This document shows positions 36,001 to 45,310 of a stretch of 64,000 bases of DNA, in pieces. Both the position numbers and the translations under genes were made by a program. This stretch comes from Lathyrus oleraceus (Eukaryota; Streptophyta; Magnoliopsida; Fabales; Fabaceae): the NCBI RefSeq assembly GCF_024323335.1, contig NC_066581.1:295378536-295442535 (forward strand). Reading direction: 5' to 3'. How positions within the stretch are numbered: the first letter of the stretch is position 1; each line of letters opens with the position of its first letter. Under the pieces are notes generated by a model. It worked only from the letters and a program-made list of their open reading frames with translations, ran no database searches and had not been told where the DNA came from.

Positions 36001-39000
36001 GAACCGTGCGATTCTGTTAAAAAATGACACAAACACATTTGAACCAAATGCATTTTTTGTGGTTTTTGATTCAGTTCAGCTAATGGTTTTCTATTAGGAT
36101 TGTTTGATTTTCAACACTCTTTTACAATAGTTAGCATATCATTTTCATCATCACATTTTTCATTTAAATAGCTTGAGATCGAGAAAAATTAGGAAAGTTA
36201 GGCTTTGTAAGACATTGTTAAGGGAGTATGAAGCTATTTGTATTCAAGCTATAGAGATGCTGGTGTCCAAAAAGCCCAACCTTAAATCTCAAAGCTTATA
36301 TTTATTTTAGTTTTCCTCGTTCTATGCAATGTGAGAGGTTTCTAACTCTTCAAGAATTTCCAACTTCAAAAACTTTAATATAGCACTGCGTAGTAATGTG
36401 AGATGTGGGATTGAACTCCAGTCTTAACAGAGATAGTTTCAGGATTCAACAGGGTTGAATGTGCATGTTATAATCGAAAGTAGTTATGTATTATGTTGTG
36501 TAATATATGTAGTCTATAAATAGACAACTCTCTCTTTGTTAGTGTTGGTGTTGAATAAACTTTAATGTCATAGTTAATAGGTTTTATTAATAAGTTAATG
36601 GAGAGATTTGGAAAGTCAAGAGACAATGGCCAAATTAATAGTATTTACTAATTATCATAATTCCTAGAATAACTAAGGTTTCTGAGTATGTATAAAGACC
36701 AAAATTGTACTCTAATGAAACACAGAAGTTTACAAAAGAATCGTTTCTTCTGTCAAATTGGCATCAGAGCTAATGGCAAACATGATGAATCAAATGCCGT
36801 TGCCACGGCTAACAAAGTTAAATTACGAAAACTGGAGTATCCAAATGAAAGCTCTTCTCGGATCTCTAGACGCGTGGGAGGTGACCAAAGATGGGTTTGA
36901 AGAACCAACAGATGTTGAGGGATATATGGCAGCTCAAAACAAGGCGTTGAAAGAGACGCGATCGAAGGATAAAACGGCACTATACATGCTGTTTAGGGCT
37001 GTTGATGAATCAGGCTTCGAAAAGATTGTCGGTTCGACTACGTCGAAAGAAGCGTGGGACACGCTAGAGAAAGCGTTCAAAGGAGCAGATCGAGTAAAGC
37101 AAGTTCGACTCCAAACACTTCGTGGCGAATTGGAGAGGATGCAAATGAAGGAGTCAGAAAATGTATCTGACTACATCACGCGTGTACAAAAGGTGGTGAA
37201 CCAACTCACCAGAAATGGCGAAACAGTAACTGATACACGAGTTGTCGAAAAGATTTTGAGATCTTTAACAGATAAGTTTGAGAATATTGTGTGTGCAATA
37301 GAAGAGTCGAAGGACCTTTCGACGCTCGCAGTCGAAGAGCTCGCTGGTTCCCTCGAAGCACACGAACAATGTAAGATGAAAAAGAAGGAAGAAGAAGTAG
37401 AGGACGCAAATCAAACCAAGGAGCAAATCAAAGACGAAAAGGTACTCTTTTCTCAAAACTTTCGAGGAAGAGGACGTGACAGTGGAGGACGTGACAGTGG
37501 TCGAAGTGGTAGAGGCAGCAACTTCGAGAGAGGACAATCGAGTCAGCAAAATTGGCGTGGCAGAGGACGTGGTCAAAGAGGTGGTAGGTCGAACCATTCC
37601 AACTTTGAATGCTACAAGTGTGGCAAGTATGGTCATTATGCTAAGGATTGCAACTCATTCAAATGCTATAACTGTGATAAAGTGGGACATCTTGCAAAAG
37701 ATTGTCGAATCGAAAAGAAGGTAGAAGAAATAACCAATCTAACTTTGGAAGCTGAAGCAAATGAAGGTTTTCTCTTGATGGCTCAAAATGAGATCAACTC
37801 AAATGACAATGTTTGGTATCTTGACTCAGGAGCAAGTAACCATATGTGTGGTCACAAACACTTGTTCAAAGAAATGAGAAAGATTGAAGATGGCAATGTG
37901 TCTTTTGGAGATGCATCGAAAGTGAAGGTCGGAGGCAAGGGAACGATCCGCTACTTGCAGAAGGATGGGTTGATTGGATCAATTCAAGATGTTTATTATG
38001 TACCAAATCTTAAAACCAACATCTTGAGTTTGGGACAACTTACAGAAAAAGGTTATTCGATACTGATGAAAGAACGAATACTGCATTTGAAGGACAAACT
38101 GGGACATCTGATTGCTCGTGTCGAAATGGAGAAAAATCGAATGTACAAACTGAATTTGATAAACGTTCGAGAAAAATGTTTACAAGTAAGTGTCGAAGAC
38201 AAAGCGTCACTATGGCATCTACGCTTTGGTCATCTACATCATGCTGGTTTAAAAAGGTTGGCGAAAAAGAACATGGTGCATGGACTACCAGATATGGATT
38301 ATGAAGGAAAGTTTTGTGAAGAATGTGTGCTTAGCAAACAAACAAGAACTTCATTTCAAAAGAAGGTAGAATATCAAGCTAAGCATATCCTTGATTTGAT
38401 TCACACCGACATATGTGGGCCAATCACGCCAGAATCTTTCAGTAGCAAAAGGTACTTTATTTCCTTTATCGACGATTACTCACGGAAACATGGGTTTATT
38501 TCTTGAAAGAAAAGTCTGAAGCATTCGAGGTGTTCAAAAGGTTCAAAGTAATGGTGGAGAAGGAAACCGACAGACACATTAAAGTAGTTCGATCAGATAG
38601 AGGTGGTGAGTATACTTCGACAGCCTTTATGAAGTATTGTGAAGAGCAGGGTATAAGGAGATTTCTAACTGCAGCATACTCACCTCAACAAAATGGGGTG
38701 GCTGAAAGGAAGAATCGAACAGTCCTTGACATGGTTCGTTCAATGCTTAAAAGCAAGAACATGCCAAAGGAATTTTGGGCAGAAGCTGTAAAATATGCCA
38801 TTTATGTTCAGAATAGATGTCCACATTCGAAGTTAGAAGATCAAACACCACAAGAAGCGTGGAGCTGACAGAAGCCAACAGTTTCTCATCTCAAAGTATT
38901 TGGAAGTGTGGCTTATGCACACGTACTAGATCAACGAAGAACGAAACTTGAAGACAAAAGTCAGAAATACATACTCATTGGGTATGATGAGAAAACAAAA

Positions 39001-42000
39001 GGGTACAAGCTATTTGATCCCATAAGAAAGAAGGTGATAGTGAGTAGAGACGTTCGAATAAACGAAGCAAGTAAATGGGATTGGAACAGTTCGACAGAAG
39101 CTATTGTCGAAATTGAAGAATCATATGTCGCTGTACCACCAAACATTTCGACAAAACTTGGAGATTCTGACAATGAAGATGAACCTACACAACCCAGAAT
39201 GCGAAGTTTGCAAGATCTGTATGATTCGACAAGTGAAGTGCACCTTGTATGTCTCTTGGCAGATGCTGAAAACATCAGTTTTGAAGAGGCAGTACGAGAC
39301 AAGAAGTGGAAAAGTGCTATGGACGAAGAGATAAGGGCGATTAACCACAATAACACTTGGGAGCTAGTTGAATTGCCAAAAGGTAGTCAATCCATTGGTG
39401 TAAAGTGGGTATTCAAGAAAAAGATGAACGCTCAAGGGGAAATAGAACGATACAAAGCGAGACTTGTTGCGAAGGGATACAAACAGAAAGCAGGAGTTGA
39501 TTATGACGAAGTATTTGCACCTGTTGCAAGAATGGAGACAATTCGATTACTCATATCTCAAGCTGCTCAATTCAAATGGCCAATATTTCAAATGGATGTC
39601 AAAACAGCTTTTCTGAATGGTGTACTAGAAGAAGAAGTCTATGTCGAACAACCACTCGGGTACATGAAAGCTGGAGAAGAGAAGAAGGTACTGAAATTGA
39701 AGAAAGCGCTATATGGGCTGAAGCAAGCACCGCGGGCATGGAACACACGTATCGACACATATTTCAAGGAGAACGGGTTCGAGCAATGTCCGTACGAACA
39801 TGCCCTCTATGTGAAGAAAAATGGAAGGAATGTATTACTTGTTGCTCTCTATGTCGATGATCTTATTTTTCTGGGCAGTAATGATCAGATGATAGAAGAA
39901 TTCAAAAGCACAATGACATGTGAATTCGAGATGACAGATCTAGGCCTGATGAGATTCTTTCTTGGTCTGGAAGTTCGACAAGAAGAAACATGAATCTTCA
40001 TCTCACAAGAAAAATATGCAAAAGAAATCTTGAAAAGATATAAGATGGAAAGCTGTAATCCGGCTTCGACGCCAATGGAACCAGGAACAAAGTTGTCGAA
40101 ATTTGATGGAGGAGAACGTGTCGAAGCAGGAAAATATCGAAGTTTGGTAGGAAGTCTTCGCTATCTCACATGTACAAGACCAGATATCTCATTAAGTGTA
40201 GGCATTGTAAGTCGATTCATGGAGGAGCCAGTGTACACACATTGGAAAGCATTGAAGCGAATTCTGAGGTACATCCAAGGAACAGTGTCACTTAGGATGT
40301 TTTACTCGAATTCAGACAAATACAAGTTGGTTGGTTACTCTGGCAGTGATTGGTGCGGAGACATAGACGATCGAAAAAGTACTTCTGGATATGTGTTCTT
40401 CATGGGAAATTCTGCATTCACTTGACTTTCTAAAAAGCAGCCAATAGTAACACTTTCGACATGTGAAGCAGAATATGTAGCAGCATCCTGGTGTGTTTGT
40501 CATGCAATATGGCTCAGAAGATTGATGAGTAAAATGGAGCTAGAACAGAAAGATGCAACAATAATACAAGTTGACAACAGGTCAGCAATTGAGTTAGCAA
40601 AGAATCCAGTAAACCATGAAAGGAGCAAACACATTGACGTTCGCTTCCACTTCATTCGAGAACACGTGAAGGAAGGAAATGTCGAATTGAAGCATGTAGC
40701 AAGTAAGGACCAAGCAGCAGACATTTTCACAAAACCACTATCAAAGGAAATCTTCGACAGAGGCAAGAAATTGATAGGCATGATGAATAGAAGAAACATT
40801 TAAGTTTACAGAAGAGTTTTGTTGAATAAACTTTAATGTCATAGTTAATAGGTTTTATTAATAAGTTAATGGAGAGATTTGGATAGTCAAGAGACAGTGA
40901 CCAAATTAATAGTATTTACTAATTATCATAATTCCTAGAATAGCTAAGGTTTCTGAGTATGTATAAAGACCAAAATTGTACTCTAATGAAACACAGAAGT
41001 TTACAAAAGAATCGTTTCTTCTGTCAGTTGGGACTACAATTCGGGAGTCAACAGGAGTAAGCATTTTTATTTTTGGGGATTTTCCTTTTGAGGAACACAC
41101 CTTTGTGAGAGACCCACCACATATTCATCCAAAACCTTAACGTGATAGGTGTGTGAGTTCTCCCACTTATAAATGCTTAAGTCTCCATATTTGTAATCAA
41201 TGTGAGATTTCTCCATGCTACTCAAACTTGTTATTCTCAACCGCTAGGAGAGAGGTTAGTCGTTATTTTCACTTATAATGGTTTAACACTCTTTGATGAG
41301 AAAGTGAATGCAATAACCGTCATAACCAACTTTATTTTATCTCTCTCTTCTTGAATCGAACGCAATAACCGTCATAACCAACTTTATTTTATCTCTCTCT
41401 TCTCTCTCTCTTCTTGAATCGAACGATTTATTGTTTGCTCAAGAAACTCTCTCTTTCTCACAGTCTAATTTTGTTCTTGACATGATTTATCACAACATTA
41501 TCCAATCTGAGATTTTTTTTATAACCCTCCAACAATTTTATCTAGGTTGGTTGCTGCATTTGTTTGTTTGGTGTTAATTTTTATTAACTTGTCTAATTGT
41601 TTGATTCAGTGTATTAAAACTTGTGTTTAATTGGTATTTTCCAATATTGATCTCTATTTGCTTTCTGTACTCTGCAGAATTTGAAGCAAGAAACAGCAAG
41701 TTTGATGAAGAAGATTGAACTTCTCGAAGCCTCGAAACGGTTCATCATCTTAAATTTCACTTCATCTTCACAAATGGTTAACATATATTCACACTAATAA
41801 ATTTCACTTACAACAAAAGAATGTATTGCATGCATATTGTTCATTTCTCAGGAAACTCATGGGAGAAGGTTTAGGTTCATGCTCCTTAGAAGAACTTCAA
41901 CAGATAGAACAACAGTTGGAAAAGAGTGTAAGCACTGTTAGAGCAAGAAAGGTAATTAACCAGCTTCACAAATCACTTTTTTTTAATACTTTGTAATATT

Positions 42001-42531
42001 CTGAACTTAATTAAATATTTGGATTACTACTTTTCAGAATCAGGTTTACAAGAATCAAATTGAGCAACTTAAAGAAAAGGTATGTTGTAAAGAAAATAGG
42101 GTTTCAGAATCTGATACCCTGACGAAAATAATACCTTATGGTTCATCTGTTTCTTTTCTGTGATCACTTTATAGTAGACAAAGTGAAAAGTTATTGTTTC
42201 TAGGAATAGTAACAATTTAGCATTAAAAAAAGTGCTTATTTCTATGTTTTGAATACAACTCAGGAAAAAGTCCTACTTGCTGAAAATTCAAGGCTCTCTA
42301 AGCAGGTGAAAAATAAACTATAGTTACTATTGTCATTAAACATTTGTTTTATTTTAGAAATGATTTAATTAGATCGAAAACCTAACACAGCCGCAGCCGC
42401 AACTACTGCAACTACCACCACCGCCACCGCCAAATGATCATCCGAGAGAAAATCAACCGTACGCAGAAAGCAGCAGTCCGAGCTCAGATGTGGTGACTGA
42501 ATTGTTCATTGGCCTACACAGGTCTAGTTGA
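20834..42531 (+). CDS. SOC1-like: SOC1/AGL20-like MADS-box transcription factor (whole gene, seven coding exons)
   Basis: This is a type II MIKC MADS-box nuclear DNA-binding protein of the SOC1/TM3 clade, whose members integrate photoperiod, vernalisation and gibberellin signals to promote flowering. Exons are 20834-21015, 28872-28953, 41678-41739, 41852-41951, 42038-42079, 42264-42305 and 42373-42531. They give 182+82+62+100+42+42+159 = 669 bases, 222 residues plus stop, the usual exon pattern and length of the clade. Domains: MADS 1-60 ([38 protein letters not shown]), I region about 61-88, K coiled coil about 89-170, C-terminus with a proline run and the terminal [10 protein letters not shown], resembling the SOC1 motif. 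No stop or frameshift is seen and all junctions are GT-AG. The odd features are introns 1 (7.9 kb) and 2 (12.7 kb), both filled with retrotransposons. Expression is not proven. Confidence 0.93.
21427..21472. repeat. Perfect 19-bp inverted repeat (hairpin) in intron 1
   Basis: AATTTAATGTGATAAATAT at 21427-21445 is followed after 8 bases by its exact reverse complement at 21454-21472. RNA or DNA could form a 19-pair stem. It may be a small MITE remnant or a folded intronic RNA. Confidence 0.9.
22503..23005. repeat. Short repeat cluster with inverted ends
   Basis: ACTATGAATGARTAAAATRT plus TGGATATATAAGA recurs at about 22545, 22808 and 22875. AGAGATTGTTGG near 22769 is mirrored as CCAACAATCTCT near 22981-22992, so a roughly 220-bp segment is bounded by inverted repeats. 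It is probably a MITE- or TRIM-like family; no proteins are encoded. Confidence 0.5.
23167..23640 (-). repeat. 3' LTR of intron-1 copia element
   Basis: 474 bp. On the minus strand it begins TGTGAGATATTGGAT and ends in ACA. It is preceded on that strand by a purine-rich AAGGTGGAGATT polypurine tract (about 23641-23652). Confidence 0.88.
23653..25326 (-). pseudogene. copia reverse transcriptase/RNase H region (broken)
   Basis: Minus-strand pieces: 25326-24928 contains [34 protein letters not shown] and [14 protein letters not shown], the start of copia RT. 24931-24740 carries [12 protein letters not shown] and [17 protein letters not shown], the catalytic motif, reads in another frame at about 24585-24620. 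24422-24192 carries [17 protein letters not shown], the region joining RT to RNase H. Between pieces are stops and frameshifts, and RNase H beyond 24190 is hardly readable. Order and spacing are normal for copia. Confidence 0.85.
25378..26625 (-). pseudogene. copia integrase region (broken)
   Basis: 26625-26164 holds the GAG-pre-integrase segment ([17 protein letters not shown], then FCEPCVLGK, the His/Cys finger). A stop at about 26155-26163 separates it from 26154-25378, which has [28 protein letters not shown] and [17 protein letters not shown]. The catalytic D-D-E residues are therefore present in SVDDYS, RTDNG and the Glu of [12 protein letters not shown] context. It lies directly upstream of RT as in all Ty1/copia elements. 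Confidence 0.88.
26640..26698 (-). pseudogene. copia protease relic with altered active site
   Basis: Just after the stop that closes gag, the minus strand reads [11 protein letters not shown]. The aspartic protease signature of copia has Asp at the position held here by Glu. Together with the stop before it and a frame break after it, this protease would not work. Confidence 0.7.
26699..27559 (-). pseudogene. copia Gag (stop at codon 38, damaged zinc knuckle)
   Basis: The ATG at 27559 starts [20 protein letters not shown], a typical copia Gag opening. TAA at 27446-27448 stops it after 37 codons, but the same frame continues to 26699 with the UBN2-type Gag body ([20 protein letters not shown]) and a knuckle [14 protein letters not shown]. 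The fourth metal ligand, normally Cys after H-x4, is Phe. It lies just inside the 5' LTR. Confidence 0.85.
27576..28050 (-). repeat. 5' LTR of intron-1 copia element
   Basis: 475 bp, same family as 23167-23640. The interior side carries a weak primer-binding-like AATCGGTGCGCTGAGC on the minus strand (27560-27575). Confidence 0.88.
28056..28871 (+). other. Intron 1 remainder, no gene seen
   Basis: No domain is recognised. AT-rich toward the acceptor at 28871. Confidence 0.5.
28872..28953 (+). CDS. SOC1-like: SOC1-like exon 2 (I region)
   Basis: Acceptor TAACAG/C at 28871; encodes [19 protein letters not shown] through NMQ; donor CAG/GTAATT. Too short for ORF calling, but phase and wording fit SOC1 exactly. 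Confidence 0.93.
28954..30760 (+). other. Intron 2 first part, no gene seen
   Basis: Strongly AT-rich with stops in all frames. A purine-rich 29455-29580 segment gave no recognisable protein. Confidence 0.5.
30960..32030 (+). pseudogene. Ty3/gypsy gag-protease relic in intron 2
   Basis: The plus strand reads [13 protein letters not shown] then DAIEKLI (the Gag C-terminal block K-x-HGH-T-x-C-x-L-K/DxIExLI of plant gypsy elements). At 31500-31720 it reads [18 protein letters not shown], where the catalytic D-G-(S/A) of the retropepsin is [20 protein letters not shown] and [17 protein letters not shown] follow. Stops at several places make it dead. No LTRs were matched to it. Confidence 0.7.
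32171..32606 (+). repeat. 218-bp tandem duplication
   Basis: 32171-32388 and 32389-32606 repeat head-to-tail (ACTCTACATCAYTATGTAAT...), with roughly 10% difference by eye. It lies just after the gypsy relic and may be its downstream non-coding or LTR sequence. Confidence 0.8.
32810..34160 (+). other. Intron 2 middle part, no gene seen
   Basis: Repeat-like text such as ACTTATAAARTG near 33104-33120 and 33470-33490 recurs near 41160-41175, pointing to a dispersed non-coding repeat. No protein signal. Confidence 0.4.
34165..35085 (+). pseudogene. RTE-type LINE fragment (5'-truncated)
   Basis: The plus-strand reading starts in the reverse transcriptase palm: a degenerate [11 protein letters not shown] (normally FADD), then [20 protein letters not shown] and [10 protein letters not shown]. 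After a frame change it reads [38 protein letters not shown] and [18 protein letters not shown]. This is the C-terminal part of plant RTE-clade non-LTR retrotransposons. The end carries a short TTG repeat (TAGTTGTTGTTGTA, about 35068-35080), usual for RTE tails. The 5' truncation is typical of LINE insertion. Confidence 0.85.
35240..36110. repeat. Candidate non-autonomous DNA element with GGTTTGGTT-rich ends
   Basis: The left part (GTGTGGTTTGAGCGGTTTTG, GCGGTTCGGATTGGTTCG) and the right part read in reverse (GCACGGTTCAGATTGGTTTG) resemble each other as inverted subterminal sequence. Exact TIRs and target duplication could not be set. No coding sequence. Confidence 0.35.
36111..36543 (+). other. 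Intron 2 sequence before young copia insertion
   Basis: No gene. A TATA-like CTATAAATAG (about 36515-36524) precedes the insertion site, so the copia element may have landed in an older LTR whose other part follows at 41032. Confidence 0.4.
36549..36755 (+). repeat. 5' LTR of intron-2 copia element
   Basis: 207 bp, TGTTGAATAAAC...CTTCTGTCA. Confidence 0.95.
36773..38506 (+). pseudogene. copia gag-protease-integrase N-part (frameshifted end)
   Basis: The ATG at 36773 begins Gag ([20 protein letters not shown]). The Gag body runs to about residue 220, an RG-rich linker follows, then two CCHC knuckles ([14 protein letters not shown] and [14 protein letters not shown]). The protease site [13 protein letters not shown] is intact. 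GAG-pre-integrase follows ([23 protein letters not shown]), then the first integrase catalytic Asp region ([19 protein letters not shown]). A one-base frameshift near 38485-38492 ends the frame at 38506. Two zinc knuckles rather than one is a feature of some copia lineages. Confidence 0.94.
38503..40803 (+). pseudogene. copia integrase C-part, reverse transcriptase, RNase H (three stops)
   Basis: After the frameshift the frame continues with integrase ([29 protein letters not shown]). A stop at 38866-38868 follows, then RT from about 39250 ([58 protein letters not shown]). A stop at 39991-39993 precedes the RT-RNase H connection ([20 protein letters not shown]). A stop at 40423-40425 lies before RNase H, whose end reads [16 protein letters not shown] and [11 protein letters not shown] to the terminal stop at 40801-40803. 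The catalytic YVDD and the RNase H end are intact, so few lesions separate it from an active relative. Confidence 0.94.
40820..41026 (+). repeat. 3' LTR of intron-2 copia element
   Basis: 207 bp, preceded by a short purine-rich CAGAAGAG tract. It differs from the 5' LTR at four positions. Confidence 0.95.
41310..41413 (+). repeat. 52-bp tandem duplication upstream of exon 3
   Basis: GCAATAACCGTCATAACCAA plus a CT-rich tail occurs at 41310-41361 and 41362-41413, almost identical. It is in intron 2, about 270 bp before the exon 3 acceptor. Confidence 0.85.
41678..41739 (+). CDS. SOC1-like: SOC1-like exon 3 (K domain start)
   Basis: Acceptor TCTGCAG at 41677; 62 bases encoding [20 protein letters not shown] plus two bases of Arg; donor CG/GTTCAT. 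The 62-base length is standard for this exon. Confidence 0.93.
41852..41951 (+). CDS. SOC1-like: SOC1-like exon 4 (K domain)
   Basis: 100 bases encoding [20 protein letters not shown] and [13 protein letters not shown]; donor AAG/GTAATT. This is the conserved core of the K-box. Confidence 0.94.
42038..42079 (+). CDS. SOC1-like: SOC1-like exon 5 (K domain)
   Basis: 42 bases encoding [14 protein letters not shown]; acceptor TTTTCAG, donor AAG/GTATGT. Confidence 0.93.
42264..42305 (+). CDS. SOC1-like: SOC1-like exon 6
   Basis: 42 bases encoding [14 protein letters not shown]; acceptor ACTCAG, donor CAG/GTGAAA. Confidence 0.92.
42373..42531 (+). CDS. SOC1-like: SOC1-like exon 7 (C-terminal domain)
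   Basis: Acceptor AATTAG at 42372. Encodes [10 protein letters not shown], a run of six prolines after LLQL, then [19 protein letters not shown] and TGA at 42529-42531. The GLHRSS end differs from the common GLP version of the SOC1 motif. The Gln/Pro/Leu repeat region is unusual among the SOC1 proteins I remember. Confidence 0.92.
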   Translation: MENLTQPQPQLLQLPPPPPPNDHPRENQPYAESSSPSSDVVTELFIGLHRSS

Positions 42532-42800
42532 ACATAATGATATAATCATCTAGTGTATGTTTGGTTTTACATTAATTCCAATGCATCTGAATTAACATTT
42601 TGAAACTACTTCCCTTATTGCATTGGAATTTGTTCAACTTAAGAACAAACATATATATGCTTAATACTTGCCTTATATACGTGCAAGTGTAGAGTAATGG
42701 GGAAAAGCCCTAATGTCTCCAATGTATTTATTTGTTGAACAATGTGATGCACTGAATATATTTTCATCATTTTGTTTTTGTCAAATTGCTGTAAAAATTA
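42532..42800 (+). other. 3' UTR of the SOC1-like gene (approximate)
   Basis: AT-rich sequence following the stop codon. No canonical AATAAA could be fixed; plant poly(A) signals are loose. The end is a guess. Confidence 0.4.
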
Positions 42801-43319
42801 TAGATGGTCTTAAAATATATAAAATTAAGACCATTGCATCGTAAGACTATTAGAGACAAAAGTGTTGTCCTGGAACATCATGGAACTTTCAAGTTGGTAA
42901 GCTTGGTAATTGTACTTGGATTTCTGATTAAGATCTTATCTCAGGGTTGATTTGTGGGGAAGGTGTGTAATAAATCTTAGTTGCCCCTGTCGGTAGACTT
43001 TTTATTTTGTCTTTTATTGTGGATTGTTGTACATTTTCCAATAACCTTTTCCGGAGCGTTGTTTTGTTTCTAGCAGCCGTTTAACTTTTATCACTATTTT
43101 TTTCTCACAAACAACCATACTATTGTGACTGCCACCCATAGATTGGTCAATCCTCAAATCAACATTACTGCCGGCCATTGCACGTGCCCTCACGAGCAAC
43201 TTTAGTCACATCTATTTTTGGCGATTCAATAGTCAATTTTCTTGTCCGCCCTTACACGTTCCAACTGCGTGGTCAAAATTGAATTTTGATATACTTCCTT
43301 TTTGAGGTTTTTTTATTAC

Positions 43320-44196
43320 GAATTCGTTCAACGCTGGTTGTCTCATCAATGGTAGAAGTTATAAATTCTGAATCTGAGTATATAAGTGTTCATGTTTCTT
43401 CAATGGTTGAACCTTAATCTAATTCTATAATTTTTTCTGGTCCTCCAATGTCTTTAATTTTTCTGGAATCAAAGCCCTCAACACCAACCCGAGTATGTAA
43501 AAGAATAAGTAAATCTGAACTTCTCTAGAAACAAATTCAATCTCCTAAACAAGCGGTAAGTACTAAAAAAGATTCTTCTATCGGTGATTATTAGGTTTCT
43601 AATACTTGTGATACTAACCCCTATGATTTACCTATTGCTTTAAGAAGGGATAAAAGATCATGTCCATCTCTATATAGATATCATATTTATAAATTTTTCT
43701 CTTCTAAGACTCTCTCTCCAGAGTATCAGAGTTATTATGCGGTTGTTAACTTTGTGATAATTCCATCACCAGGCATTGAAAAATAAAAATTAGATTTAAG
43801 TATGGATGAGGAAATGAAAACACTTATTTTTTTTTGGAAATTGAGAGATTGTTTAGAGACAAAGAGGTAACAAATATGTTTGTTGCATGTGGATCTATAG
43901 TGTGAAACATAAGCCATATCACATTTCTGATCGTTACAAGGTCAAACTAATGAAAAACACTATACTCATACATATGACATTGATTATGAGGATTCATTTT
44001 CTCCAGTGTCGAAGATGAATATTGTTTAGATATTGTTATCTATTGTTCTCACTTTGGTTAGGAACTATGACAATTTGATGTAGAAATGATTTCTTTCATG
44101 AAAACTTAGAGGGAGGGGTGTATATGGAGATTCCACCTGGCTTTGGTCATACGGGTAGAACCAACAATGTGTGGTGATTGTAAAAGGCCTTATATG
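43320..44196 (+). pseudogene. Ty1/copia reverse transcriptase relic, split by an insertion
   Basis: The plus-strand reading gives scattered copia blocks. A degenerate pre-RT segment (MDEEMKTL) comes first, then DIDYEDSFSPVSKMNIV (copia YxDTFxPVAKxxTVR block). GVYMEIPPGFGHTGRTNNV (the EVYMxxPPGF block) follows, then KALYV just as the frame meets the left LTR end at 44197. Many stops. The abrupt end inside the conserved KALYG motif marks the insertion point of the next element. Confidence 0.75.
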
Positions 44197-45310
44197 TGAA
44201 GGTAGAGAAAAACAAGAAAGGGGGGGGGGGGGGGGGGTCCGTGAATTGTTTTCACGGACAATAAAAACTTTTGGAAATGCTACACACACAAAGATAATAA
44301 CAAACAACACAGAAGTTTATTCTGGTTCGCTTGAAAATCAAAGCTACTTTAGTCCCCTCGGCCAAGGTGATTTCGCCTTAAATAAGGACTTAATCCAATA
44401 ATCTAGAAAGATTACAACAAACGTCTAAGAGTACAATGATCTCTTAGCCCTCTCAAGTCTACAGACTTCACAAGTCACTTGAGGAAATTTACAGCAACAA
44501 TTTTTGAATTACAAGAGTGTGTTTGATGCTCCTAGATAAGCAATATGAACACAGTAAGAACAATGATCAATGATCACACCTAGAGCAACAACTCGTGTGA
44601 TAACATAAAACAAGAATTTAGTGTATGACTTGATTTTGATGTGCATAATTTTTGTGTAATAGCTTCGTATCTTGGTATGATGATAGTTGGGCATTTTTAT
44701 AGTGCTTGGAGATGATACCGTTGAATGGAGCATTGATGCTGATATCTTGCCAATTATTACATTAATTTTATTGTCCTTTCCATAGTAGTTTTGGAGAGTA
44801 TTCAATATTATCCATATAGAGATTCATACCATATTAGGAATAATTTTTTGTTAAGTTCTTGATTCTGATTTGTTGGGCGTGATTCAAAGTGCACGAAAAT
44901 TGAGATTCTTTTCTCAGATCTTGTATTCTTTAGATAGTTGTCTATTGTTTCTTCTTCAGAAGTTCTTGACCGATCTTCACTTAGACAATCTTTTGATGTA
45001 AGGATCCTCAGAGCTTTCATATGTGTGATCTTTCAGATGTCTTTAGATGCAAAGTATCCAGAGTCTACAATTGACATATTTTGTGGGTGATTCTTTTAGA
45101 CACCTTTGTCTTCAACATCAAGAAGGATACCTTTAACTCTGAGTCAGTTGTTTTGGACTTTGTGTGACGTCAGATGTTGTTTCATCAGATTCATTTTTCG
45201 TTAGAGTCCTGCACACTTAGAGAATTTTATTAGGGTACCAAAATGTTTCACTCTTTGTTATCATAAAAACTTAGAGATAAATTGCAGAACCAAAATCTTG
45301 TTCCAACAGT
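44197..45310 (-). repeat. 3' LTR of the Maximus/SIRE-like element
   Basis: 1114 bp. On the minus strand it begins TGTTGGAACAAGATTTTGG right after an AAAAAAGGGGGAG polypurine tract and ends ..CTCTACCTTCA at 44197. An 18-base G run (44220-44237) lies near the left end. Confidence 0.75.

Larger units (their letters stand above)
36549..41026 (+). mobile_element. Young Ty1/copia retrotransposon in intron 2
   Basis: 4478 bp. Both LTRs are 207 bp (36549-36755 and 40820-41026) and differ at four positions. The target duplication GTTGG is perfect (36544-36548 and 41027-41031). A primer-binding-like TTGGCATCAGAGC directly follows the 5' LTR, close to the initiator-tRNA-Met type. Internal gag-pol is in one frame except for one frameshift and three stops. 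It is in the same orientation as the host gene, so its LTR signals could interfere with the host transcript. The two to three percent scale of LTR difference implies a recent insertion. Confidence 0.96.

Noticed and set aside
36758..36772. Gag start of the young copia at 36758
   Set aside because: That start is a TTG inside the primer-binding-like sequence; the first ATG in frame is 36773.
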